Positions 21,740-30,672 of a stretch of 64,000 nucleotides of DNA are shown here, one piece after another (the first letter of the stretch is position 1; each line of letters starts with the position of its first letter). Where the stretch lies: positions 1-64,000 of the forward strand of contig JAJTUP010000139.1 of NCBI GenBank assembly GCA_021399435.1, given 5' to 3'. Position numbers and translations under genes: made by a program. The DNA is from Diaporthe sp. PMI_573 (taxonomy: Eukaryota > Ascomycota > Sordariomycetes > Diaporthales > Diaporthaceae). The notes beneath the pieces were generated by a model that was given only the letters and a program-made list of their open reading frames with translations, was not told where the DNA came from and did not search any database.

Positions 21740-21921
21740 TGATGCACCCCACGGTGCATCACTGGTGAATTTCCCGTGAATTCACCGTGAATCCATTCGT
21801 TCACGGTGAATTCACGGTGTATTCACTGTTAATTCACCGTGTATTTATATAGTTAGGGAATCCTCCGTGAATTCTCTGTGAATTCAGGAGGGCATCGTTT
21901 TACAATATTATTTTCCCATCA
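21740..21921 (+). repeat. 5' LTR
   Basis: 182 bp, TGATG...CATCA. It starts with a 9-bp-arm hairpin (TGATGCACC / GGTGCATCA) and contains many GTGAATTCAC-type half-palindromes. A TATTTATATAG sequence near 21842 is the likely TATA box of the retroelement promoter. It matches 30491-30672 at every base by eye. Confidence 0.95.
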
Positions 21922-21923
21922 AA

Positions 21924-21930
21924 TGGTAGC
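21924..21930 (+). other. Candidate primer binding site
   Basis: TGGTAGC begins three bases after the 5' LTR. It would pair with the 3' end of initiator tRNA-Met (ending GCUACCA), a common primer for such elements. The match beyond 7 bases is poor, so the call is tentative. Confidence 0.4.
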
Positions 21931-22127
21931 TACAACTAGCACGCCCCCGTTGCGTGATCGCCTTGTTAAAAGGATCGGGTAGACAAACCGTCGCCATCGC
22001 TGTGTATTAATTATACGGATCGGGCTGCAGCACTCCTGTCAGCCATCGGGTCAAAGAATACCTTTGACCAACACTCTACGTGGTCGCCAACGATTCACTG
22101 TGAATCCACCGTGAATCCACGGTGAAT

Positions 22128-24506
22128 ATGCCGCGGGAATCCTATAAACTCGACTCCCGCTTTGGACCTACATTCCCCCAGCCACCCGCCGACTTCCAAC
22201 CAGTCAAGGAGCAGCCGCGACTATTTCGCCTTCGAGCAGCAATAGCTAAACAACCAGATATCTTCTTGTCCTCTGTTACTCTAGAGGACCAAGATCTACT
22301 AGAAGTAGCTGCTAACTTTGCCGCTTGGCAATCGCTATACGACCGGTACTCCCAGGTCTACAACCCGTTAAAGTCAGCAGACAAACAATTTGACTCCGCC
22401 AGAAAGTGGGTGGAAGCAAAAGGAGGAACACAAGTCCCACGGAGCTGGCTATCAAGCAGCCAACCCACGAAAATATTCACCGACAACTACCAAAATTGGC
22501 GTCTCCACAACAAACCTCTTGTCAATGCTCACCAGATACACTACCGGCTACGCCAGCTAGTGACCACCGTTGACCCAGCCGACAGACAGGTAATACTCGA
22601 CGAACTGAATCCCCCTTGGTCAGCAACCCGACACACCGAGTTTCTCCAAGAGATTAGTCGTTGCGGCACCGCCCAGGATCGAGAAGTCGTGGTAAAGCGT
22701 TACTTTGACGTCGAACGTATCAACTTCGCGCCACCAACCTACAGTACTCTCGACCCAGCGGATACGACCTCACAACAATTAACAACAACAACCCAAGTCT
22801 CTGAGGAACCGGAAATGGGGGGGACCTCTCAAAACCCCCAAAACCCATCGGGTTCGCCTTCAAACACCGAGGGACGTTCAGGGTCGCATTCAGTATCTCC
22901 CGAAGGAATCCGAGACGACACCGAAAGTATCGGTACCCAGGTACCCCGGACGGCCACGCCCCAATTCCCGAGCCAAGGAATGGACCCCCCAGCCCCGGGG
23001 TCAGTCGAAGAGTATCTCCAATCGGACGAGATAACCATCCTCCTAGGAAGTTTGATAAACCCTGATCAGCGTGCCGCAACAAGAATACTGCTCTCTAAGG
23101 CCTTCCGAGCCGGGCAATCACGGACATCTCTCCCTGCCCAAGCTTCCGGGGTGTTTACACCAGCACATCCCGGCAGGACGGACGCGGCACCTCCAAGGCA
23201 GCCGCCACGGCCCTTTAACCAGGGGCCCGGCCGAACTATTCGGCCCGTGCCCACGAGAGCCCAGCCGGAACCACCCAATCCGCCGGCTGCTTCAGGAGCA
23301 AACCCGGGAGCACCACCGCGAGAAAGGAGCAGTCAACGCCATGATGAAGACGACGACCCCCATGTCTACTACACCCACCAACCGTCAGAGGACGGCAGGC
23401 CAGGTTCACGCAGCCAAGGGCCCGGAGATCCACCGGACGACCCGTACTACGACGAGCTCTCCTACTTCCGAGCCGATAAGGAATTCAAGGATACCAACAT
23501 AGGGCGATTCGAGCCTTATGAAAACTGGAGTAATTTCCCCGAACTCTTGCAAGTATCGAAGGTAGATGGGAAAGTGATTGTATGGAAAGACCCCCAGGGC
23601 TTTATTGATCGATGTGAGATATACATCCGCCAAGACAGCCATCGAGCTGCATGGCTCAGTTACAACCTGCCCTCCTGCCTGTCAGGAATAGCCCATCCGT
23701 GGTTCTGGACCACTCTCGACGGTTCAGAACGGGCTTCTCTTACCAGCCCTACGCCGGGAGTATGGGACCGTTGGAAGAAATACCTCCTGGAAAACTTCCA
23801 AATCCCGCGGGATACCGCGGAGACCATCCTTCACCAACAGCGTTACTCCCGCACAGACGCCTATGGCAACCGCAATGTGCAGGAGTACACCCAGCGCGTC
23901 CGCCGATTTACCCTCCTCGCGGAGCAACCTCCATCCTTCGTGGCACGGAACATGTGGGACCAGGTCGACAAGGCTCTGGTGATCCCATATTTTGACCGAC
24001 CGCCAGTAGGGTACGACTCCCGCAAATTCGAGACATCGCTCCGCGACAAACAAGAGACGTGGCATTTGTGGGAAAAGGACCGTATGAAATTCCGGCCGCT
24101 ACCAGCGCAAATCCGTGGAGGCCCACTTCACCACGCACCCGCCGGCCGCAACCAACCGGCCCTACCCCCGATACACATCAACATTCCTAACCTCTACCCT
24201 AGACGACAAGAGGATACGCGGAATCGCCCTACTCAACCGAACCCGCGACCTGCAGATTTCGTTTCGGATGACACGTACCGGAACATGACGCCGGAGCAAC
24301 GGCGAAAGCTGATGGAAGCCCGACGAGCAGTGAGAGAGGGCTGGCAGCAGAGGGTCGGGCCAGCCCAGCAGCGACCCAAGCTGCTCACCAATGCAGCGGA
24401 CCAGGAACCCCAAAGGGACCGTCGCCCTCAGGGACAGGGCCCCCGGGGCCCTCCGCCTGCGGCGAAGATTTGGTCAAAGGGACAACCAAGGCAACGTCCT
24501 GGCTGA
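22128..24506 (+). CDS. Gag polyprotein of the chromovirus
   Basis: 792 residues from ATG 22128. Residues ~1-230 are soluble and helical; ~235-440 are Pro/Ser/Gly-rich and disordered. Residues ~445-600 hold the retrotransposon gag (capsid-like) domain, recognisable by WLSYNLP, HPWFWTTL and VWDRWKKYLLENF-type segments. The tail is basic and Pro/Arg-rich, likely RNA-binding. No CCHC knuckle lies in this frame; a Cys/His motif follows at 24839-24901 in another frame. Gag would assemble particles around element RNA. Intact, GC-rich and free of RIP-like stops, unlike the HET relic directly to its left. The leader between LTR and gag repeats the GTGAATC motif of the LTR. Confidence 0.85.
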   Translation: MPRESYKLDSRFGPTFPQPPADFQPVKEQPRLFRLRAAIAKQPDIFLSSVTLEDQDLLEVAANFAAWQSLYDRYSQVYNPLKSADKQFDSARKWVEAKGGTQVPRSWLSSSQPTKIFTDNYQNWRLHNKPLVNAHQIHYRLRQLVTTVDPADRQVILDELNPPWSATRHTEFLQEISRCGTAQDREVVVKRYFDVERINFAPPTYSTLDPADTTSQQLTTTTQVSEEPEMGGTSQNPQNPSGSPSNTEGRSGSHSVSPEGIRDDTESIGTQVPRTATPQFPSQGMDPPAPGSVEEYLQSDEITILLGSLINPDQRAATRILLSKAFRAGQSRTSLPAQASGVFTPAHPGRTDAAPPRQPPRPFNQGPGRTIRPVPTRAQPEPPNPPAASGANPGAPPRERSSQRHDEDDDPHVYYTHQPSEDGRPGSRSQGPGDPPDDPYYDELSYFRADKEFKDTNIGRFEPYENWSNFPELLQVSKVDGKVIVWKDPQGFIDRCEIYIRQDSHRAAWLSYNLPSCLSGIAHPWFWTTLDGSERASLTSPTPGVWDRWKKYLLENFQIPRDTAETILHQQRYSRTDAYGNRNVQEYTQRVRRFTLLAEQPPSFVARNMWDQVDKALVIPYFDRPPVGYDSRKFETSLRDKQETWHLWEKDRMKFRPLPAQIRGGPLHHAPAGRNQPALPPIHINIPNLYPRRQEDTRNRPTQPNPRPADFVSDDTYRNMTPEQRRKLMEARRAVREGWQQRVGPAQQRPKLLTNAADQEPQRDRRPQGQGPRGPPPAAKIWSKGQPRQRPG

Positions 24507-26960
24507 GACGATCCAGGCGTTTGGACGTCGACAACGGGCCAGTTCCAATATGACTCGACTCGTGAGGAGAAACTCCTTACCGACGGATACTACCCCGTCG
24601 ACGACGAACTCCAAGCTGGTGAAAGCAAGGACGACCAGGACCGCCCCCTGATCAACAAGCCGACGACGGCTATGAAGACGAACCGGCCGACTCAGCCGGA
24701 CACGGCTCGACCGAGGAAACCGGCTACCAGCTGGTAGACGACGTCGACCTATACGTTGTCGAACCCGCCACCAGCGGCCGGAGTGCGGACTCTGGTCTAT
24801 ACGACGACAAGTACATCTACACAGCTCCAAACCTGGAATGCTACGGCTGCGGAGCCACGCTCTCCTCCCAAAAACTATACCGCCAACACCATTCAAGGTG
24901 CCGCCCGGTAGGCGAGCGACTGAGCTCCAGGCCCGGCCAATGGGCAGGGCCAGTGCTGCGAATGAGTAACCCACCAGAAGTTTCCCTGTGAAAGGGTGTG
25001 GCTATACATACGCCAGAGTTCAGACCCGAGGGTCGGTAGATGGACCCGTATTCACCGCTTGTTACGACACTGGCGCATCTCGGTGCGGCGGGTGTCACGG
25101 GCATACCTAGGCTACTTCCCAGACGCCACCATCAATTGGCAAGCAAAAGCCAACATCAGAGGCGTCGGCCACACCAAGGCACTAGGATGGGCCGAATTCA
25201 ACATCTACCACCAAGGCAACGTCAGCGGCCAGAAGATGGTCCTGGCCGTTCGCCTTGGCGCCTGGGTACTGGATCGACTAGATGCTGGTCTCTTGGTCGG
25301 CCAGGAATTCATGGTGCCCAAGTGGACGTGTTGAACAGCTCGGGCGAGATCGCGTTCGGATGTTTCGGCGGCGCCACGGTGGATGCCGCTATCTTTGCCA
25401 AGGTTCCTGAAAGGACTCATGTGGTAAGAGCAGCCGCAAACACTATAATTCCGCCGCGATCCCCATCGCATCGTTCCCGTCTTTACCGGGAACTTGGAAA
25501 AACAGTAGCCTTTCTTGTTTAGGCCCGAACAAGAAGGCTGGGTGAAAGCTAGTGGGCCGACAAACATGCGGAGTCCTGGCGGTAAACCAGTCGCCGTACC
25601 CAATACGCATCCGAAGAAACTCTCGCCTCGGAATCCTATCACCATTCGTTTCAGAACACATGAGTCCCACCAGCTGGAAGCTGGGAGTACAGGCTGTCCG
25701 TGGAATCGATGGCCCATCCACCAACGAACAATCTATTGCCCTTCTCTAAGACATTCGACCCGACCAATCTCTTAAACACTCTGGCCGGTTCGCACGACAT
25801 CCAAACCAAGGGACGGCACAACTGCTCCGCCAGGAGCGGAGCCAGACGCCGAACACCTCGAAACATTGCCTGAACGCGAGATCTCGGAGTTCCGCGAACA
25901 CTTAAGACCAGACGGCAAACTAGGCATCTCCAAGTCAAAGGACCTACCGGAGACGAAATTGCCGAACGGAGTCCACGTGTACAACGGCTCGCTCCAGTTC
26001 CTCGATAACGCCGGGAAACTAGTAGAGGAATTTCGAGATATCTTCGAAGACAATGGACCGATCGACATCCCAGAAGACCACCAGATGAGAATACCACTGG
26101 TAGAAGGATGGCAGAACCACAAAATTGGTAAAAGACCATCTACTACTACTCCAGCGAAGAAGACCGGAAACTCATCGATGAACTCATGGACGGCCTTCAC
26201 GCAAAAGGTAGAGCTGAGTGGGTTAACACGGACCACCCCATTTGGCTCGCCCATCTTCGTGGTTTGGAGGACAGTACACGGTCAGCGTAAAGGCAGAATT
26301 GTGGTAGATCTTAGGGCGCTCAACAAGGTTACTGTGCCCGACGCATACCCACTGCCTCTTCAATCCGAGGTCCATTCGGAAGATACGAGGCAAGGCCTAC
26401 CTCTCGGTAGTAGACGCCAGCTTGTTCTTCTATCAATTCATGGTCTATCCCTCCGCACCAGGATCGATTCACCGTGGGTGAGCCACCGCGGGCAAGAACG
26501 GTTCAAGGTAGCCATCATGGGTTTTCCGCAATTCGCCGGCGCATGTACAGCGTTACATGGATCACCTGCTGCGACCGCACCGCGCCTTCGCAACAGCGTT
26601 CATCGACGACATGATCGTATTTTCGGACTCCGCTGCGAGCACATCCGTCACCTACGCACCGTCTTCAAACTCTTCCTCCAAGACAAAAACATTTCCCTGT
26701 CTTCTAAGAAATCCTTCCTTGGCTACCCCTCCGTGGAACTACTCGGATTCCGCGTCGACGGACTCGGCCTATACAACACATCAGACCGCATCAAAACCAT
26801 CCGCGACTTCGGTTCCCGGCTACACTCCAACATTGGAAAAGTTCATCGGTCTGACCGGATATCTCAGACACCTAATACCCCGGTATAGTCAACGGGGTAA
26901 ACCCGCTCCAACGCCGAAAGACAGCGATGTTGTCCGTAGCTCGCACCGACGGAAAATTGC
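24507..26960 (+). pseudogene. Pol N-terminal part: zinc motif, protease, reverse transcriptase (frameshifted)
   Basis: Readable in pieces across all three plus frames. At 24839-24901 lies a zinc motif (CYGCG, then HHSRC). At 25066-25077 the aspartic protease active site DTGA is seen. From ~26200 the reverse transcriptase appears (TPFGSPIF, GRIVVDLRALNKVT), its catalytic FIDD at 26599-26610, and the following ELLGFRVD segment. At least four frame changes are needed between 24.5 and 26.9 kb, so no continuous Pol can be made from this copy without recoding. Either the copy is defective and was mobilised by proteins of a sibling, or some shifts are sequencing errors. Confidence 0.85.
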
Positions 26961-27880
26961 CTAAGGGCAGCTCACGAAAACAGTACACCCGACGGGCGGA
27001 CTTCACGCCAACGAAGGAGGAACTGAATGCCTTCACCGACCTGCAGGCCGCCCTAACAGGACCGAACGCATTGTTTCACCAAGACCCCGACCGCCCGCTA
27101 TTCATCCAGCTGGATGCCTCCAAGGAGGTCGGCTTCTCAGGAATATGCTTCCAGCTCGCCGACGGACAGACCTGGGACGGCAAGTCGCCTATCCCACGCG
27201 CATGGATACGCCCCGTCCTATATCTCAGCAAGACACTCAACACCGCGGAAAGGAATATTGGCCAACAGAATTGGAAGTGGCATGTCTTGTCTGGCTCGTC
27301 CGCAAGCTCCGTACAATCATCGGATCCAACCGGGTACAACCGGTCCACATCCTCACCGACCACGCCGCAACAGTCGGGATCGTCAACCAAACCTCCATGG
27401 AGACCGTGGACAAAACCAAAATGAACCTCAAATTGGTGCTGGCCTCCGAATACCTTAGCCAGCACCAACTTGACGTCCATCACATCCCCGGCACTACGAA
27501 CATCATCGCCGACGCCCTGTCCCGCCTCCCGACTTACCAACAGCCAGTCGAAGATGAGGGAGTCCTGGACACCTTCTTGAATTCGCCATACATTCAATGT
27601 CTGAAACCAAAATCGATCCGGATTTCAAGGAACAACTACTCGCTGCCTACTCAGAACACAAGCGGTGGTCTCAGATCATCCAACAACTGCAACAATCCGA
27701 CTCAGAGGCCAAGCTCCCGTTCACCTGGACGGACGTGGTCTCTTGTACTTAAGGGAATTCACCGGGAAGCACGACTTTGTATACCGTCCCCAGTCGCTGA
27801 CACACTGATCGCCGAGGCACACGGACTCCAAACACCACTTTGGGGTAGACCGGGTCTACCATGACCTCACCGACCTCTAC
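26961..27880 (+). pseudogene. Pol middle part: RNase H and connection (frameshifted)
   Basis: Two frames carry it: one to about 27250 with the RNase H start (IQLDASKEVGFSGICF, PVLYLSKTL) and the next, open from 27145 to 27864, with the remainder (EVACLVWLVRKLR, HILTDHAAT, HIPGTTNIIADALSRLP). The shift lies near 27255. At the 3' end the integrase His-His zinc motif begins in a further frame (HFGVDRVYHDL, ~27838). RNase H would remove the RNA strand during reverse transcription. Catalytic acidic residues (LDAS, TDHA, ADALSR) are present. Confidence 0.85.
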
Positions 27881-29401
27881 GTGATCAAGAACTGCAAGCG
27901 CAAAATCGCCCACTACATAGACAATTGCCCCGTGTGCTCGGTGAACCGCAACGACAATCAAAAACCCCTAGGCGAGATGCAACCCATACTCTCACCACCA
28001 ACACCGTTCCATACAATATCTATTGACTTCGTCACAAGCCTGCCCGATGTACCCGCTGCGCTCACCCCGTGGCAACTGCCACGGGCGCCCTTCTTCGACG
28101 CCTTCATGTCTGTGACGGACAAATACAGCAAAGCGTCCCTTATCATACCGGGCAACGCAATATACACAGCCACCGATTGGGCCACCATCATGCTTCGAAC
28201 CCTCTACCTCTCCAACTGGGGAATTCCTAAGCGAATCATCTCGGATAGGGACCGGAAATTCATGTCCGAATTCTGGCAAGGCCTTTGGCAGCACCTCCAG
28301 ACCAAGCTCCTGTTCTCCACGGCTTGGCATCCACAAACCGACGGGCAATCAGAGGTTAAGAATAGGACAGTCGAAATTGCCATACGTATGTGGGCAACCA
28401 CAAACCCCGACAGCGAGTGGACTGACATTATACCGTCCCTGCAATTCAACCTCAACAACGCGTATAATCGGGCTACCAAATGCACGGCGAACCAACTGCT
28501 ATACGGATTCAACCCGTCCCAGCTAAGCTCGCTGGCGGACGAATGCCCACCATTGCTCCGCGAGATGTACCAGGAGGAAGCCCAAATTGCTATCGCCGAG
28601 GCCCAGATGGCAGCCAAAATGCAATACGACCATAAACACCGGCGAAAACAGTTCCATCCGGGGGACTGGGTGTACATATCCTTAGGCAAAGGGTATAACC
28701 TACCAGGGCACCCTCCGCGAAAATTCTCCCAGCAGCGGATGGGACCAGTCCAAGTACAGGAGAAGGTGGGCGTACTAGCATACAAACTGCGGCTCCCACC
28801 ACACATCAACGCTCACGACGTGGTTTCCGTGACGCAGTTGTCACCAGCACAGCCTCCAGCCTCGGACCCATACCACCGAGACCCCCCTTTTGGGGAGGCC
28901 GTGGAAGTAGAGGACGACCAGGGCGAAGGACTAGAGGCATTCAAACACTACGAAGTCGAGCGGATCATCCAGAGACGGGACCGCAAGGTTGGGAGAGGTG
29001 CTACCACGGTCGAGTACCTCATCAAGTGGGCGGACCACCCAAACCAGTACAACGTCTGGATGCCCGCTAAGCACATGCGGGCCGCGGAGCTGATTCAGGA
29101 CTTCGAGGCACGGAGGGCACAAATGGCAGCCCTCCGTCAGCGTGCCCACGGCCTCGAAGCAAGGGAGCCACCATTGCCCAAGCCAGGCGAAGTCATCACC
29201 CCCCGAGGACCGCGTAAGGTCCTCGACCGTGTCGACCAGGACGCGTCGCCGGCCAACCGGCCGGCGACAGCAAACAAAAGGGGACCACGGCAGGGACAAG
29301 GCCAAGGTGCCCAAGGGACCATGTCAGACGGCCATGCTGCCGTCGACCCGTCGCTCAGTCGAAACGCACGGGCCAATCGTAGGGCGGCAAGGCGCGTGTA
29401 A
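27881..29401 (+). CDS. Integrase with C-terminal chromodomain
   Basis: 506-codon open frame; the ATG at 27881 is only the first in a frame that extends upstream within Pol. It holds the Cys pair of the HHCC zinc motif (CPVC), then the DDE integrase core with acidic residues in ISIDFVT, ISDRDRKF and DGQSEVKN, then an SH3-like C-terminal part (GDWVYISLGKGYNLPG). A chromodomain follows at residues ~353-410 (YEVERIIQRR, VEYLIKWADHP, NVWMP). Chromodomains of chromoviruses steer integration toward modified histones. The last ~95 residues are basic and disordered. Intact. Confidence 0.92.
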   Translation: MIKNCKRKIAHYIDNCPVCSVNRNDNQKPLGEMQPILSPPTPFHTISIDFVTSLPDVPAALTPWQLPRAPFFDAFMSVTDKYSKASLIIPGNAIYTATDWATIMLRTLYLSNWGIPKRIISDRDRKFMSEFWQGLWQHLQTKLLFSTAWHPQTDGQSEVKNRTVEIAIRMWATTNPDSEWTDIIPSLQFNLNNAYNRATKCTANQLLYGFNPSQLSSLADECPPLLREMYQEEAQIAIAEAQMAAKMQYDHKHRRKQFHPGDWVYISLGKGYNLPGHPPRKFSQQRMGPVQVQEKVGVLAYKLRLPPHINAHDVVSVTQLSPAQPPASDPYHRDPPFGEAVEVEDDQGEGLEAFKHYEVERIIQRRDRKVGRGATTVEYLIKWADHPNQYNVWMPAKHMRAAELIQDFEARRAQMAALRQRAHGLEAREPPLPKPGEVITPRGPRKVLDRVDQDASPANRPATANKRGPRQGQGQGAQGTMSDGHAAVDPSLSRNARANRRAARRV

Positions 29402-29700
29402 ACAATTCACCGTCAACACACGGTGAATTCACACGCGACCCAAGCAACCACCCACCGCCTTCCTCACCGTCTTGTCGTGAATTCACAGCGCATTCCCATA
29501 CCATTCACGAACACTGCTCACCATCTGCTCCGCCTGTCTGTACCACGCTGCCCGCCCTGTACCATCACGGCTTGCCCGCCCGTCCAAACCTCACGCCCGT
29601 CAGCGGCGACGAACCATCCTCGCATAAGCCGCAACAAGTTGCCGACCAGCCCGCGTTGCCACGGCCCTCCCGCCATTCGGTCTGAACCATACCCACGACA
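29402..29700. other. Spacer between integrase and extra frame
   Basis: Begins with GTGAATTCAC-type motifs (29404-29431 and 29475-29484) like those of the LTR, then GC-rich sequence with overlapping frames on both strands. Confidence 0.5.
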
Positions 29701-30309
29701 CTCCCACGTCCAGAGACCCCGGCGTGGACCAGCCTCGTCGAAGCCGCCGACGAGTATCGTCGCCTGGTGGCCGAGCCGTGCAAGGCCGGCAAACTCTCCC
29801 TCCAAGGGTACCGTTGGGCTGCGTACTTGTACGGCGGAGAAACAGGTGTGTCGCTTCGAACGTACACCACGACCGGCCGATACGACAGCCTGTTGGCTCG
29901 CCGAACCGGCGGCTGCGCGGCGTTCCGACAATCTCTCCACGACGAAGGCTACAACGGCCTGCCTGACCGCGATGTTGAGTGCAACATCTACGTACCTCGC
30001 GACATTCTGCCCGACTTCCCCATTGGCCGAGCCATCCCCGAGTACCTGGCGCAGGAATACATCCACCAGTACCCAATCCCGCGATGGGTCGACCGCAACA
30101 GCCCGCTGTACCGCGGCTGGAAGCTTTGGCGCCCACCCATGGAAGGGCGAGCAAACAGTCGCGGAGCTCCCACTAACCAGCGAAGCAGACCAGGCGTACA
30201 TGCCAACCACCTCCTGCCCCCGAATACTACCACCCAAGCCTATACCTACACCATCAACACAATAGGTTTCACTCTGGTTTCGCTGCCTTTTCAGGACATT
30301 ACTGCGTGA
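29701..30309 (+). CDS. Extra frame downstream of integrase in the retroelement
   Basis: The plus frame is open from a stop near 29689 to 30309; the first ATG is 29767 (180 residues). Reading from upstream gives a protein-like N-terminus (SLVEAADEYRRLVAEPCKAG) before that ATG. The middle is rich in Tyr, Arg and Gly (RWAAYLYGGETG, RDILPDFPIGRAIPEYLAQEY). It matches no domain I know. Its position between integrase and the 3' LTR is where envelope-like or accessory genes sit in some retroelements. I see no signal peptide or transmembrane helix that would suggest an envelope protein. An antisense frame (29518-30348) is longer but GC-driven. Confidence 0.4.
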   Translation, partial: LPRPETPAWTSLVEAADEYRRLVAEPCKAGKLSLQGYRWAAYLYGGETGVSLRTYTTTGRYDSLLARRTGGCAAFRQSLHDEGYNGLPDRDVECNIYVPRDILPDFPIGRAIPEYLAQEYIHQYPIPRWVDRNSPLYRGWKLWRPPMEGRANSRGAPTNQRSRPGVHANHLLPPNTTTQAYTYTINTIGFTLVSLPFQDITA

Positions 30310-30490
30310 ATTCCTTGTGAATTCATCTACCCCCTTTTTTTTCATCACATACTCTGGATGAACTTAGCTAGGGGTCAACGAGAAGGGGCTTCGCCCGACG
30401 TGGCTACATGAACCCCTCGGAGTTCATCCGCCCGTTGGTTGCATATACCGGATGGACTTGGGTGGAGCCAAGTCATTTTGAGCGAGGAAT
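30310..30490. other. 3' internal region with candidate polypurine tract
   Basis: Contains GTGAATTCCTTGTGAATTC just after the extra frame and, directly before the 3' LTR, the purine-rich GAGCGAGGAA (30480-30489), a candidate polypurine tract for plus-strand priming. Confidence 0.45.
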
Positions 30491-30672
30491 TGATGCACCC
30501 CACGGTGCATCACTGGTGAATTTCCCGTGAATTCACCGTGAATCCATTCGTTCACGGTGAATTCACGGTGTATTCACTGTTAATTCACCGTGTATTTATA
30601 TAGTTAGGGAATCCTCCGTGAATTCTCTGTGAATTCAGGAGGGCATCGTTTTACAATATTATTTTCCCATCA
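30491..30672 (+). repeat. 3' LTR
   Basis: 182 bp, identical by eye to 21740-21921. It joins directly to hAT transposase coding sequence at 30673. Confidence 0.95.

Larger units (their letters stand above)
21740..30672 (+). mobile_element. Ty3/gypsy chromovirus LTR retrotransposon
   Basis: 8.93-kb element with two 182-bp LTRs (TG...CA) that I read as identical. Order gag, zinc motif, protease, reverse transcriptase, RNase H, integrase, chromodomain: gypsy order with a C-terminal chromodomain, hence a chromovirus. gag and integrase frames are open; the central pol region needs several frameshifts. No 5-bp target duplication: the 5 bases left of the element (CAAAA) differ from those right of it (TTATC). 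The left flank is the HET relic and the right flank a hAT coding frame. Confidence 0.93.

Noticed and set aside
21740..22130. Repeated GTGAATTCAC units as a CRISPR-like array
   Set aside because: The units are irregular in length and spacing and belong to the LTR and leader of a eukaryotic retroelement.
29518..30348. 276-codon minus-strand frame antisense to the retroelement's extra frame
   Set aside because: Arg/Gly-rich, GC-driven translation without domain-like features; the plus frame fits the element's orientation better.
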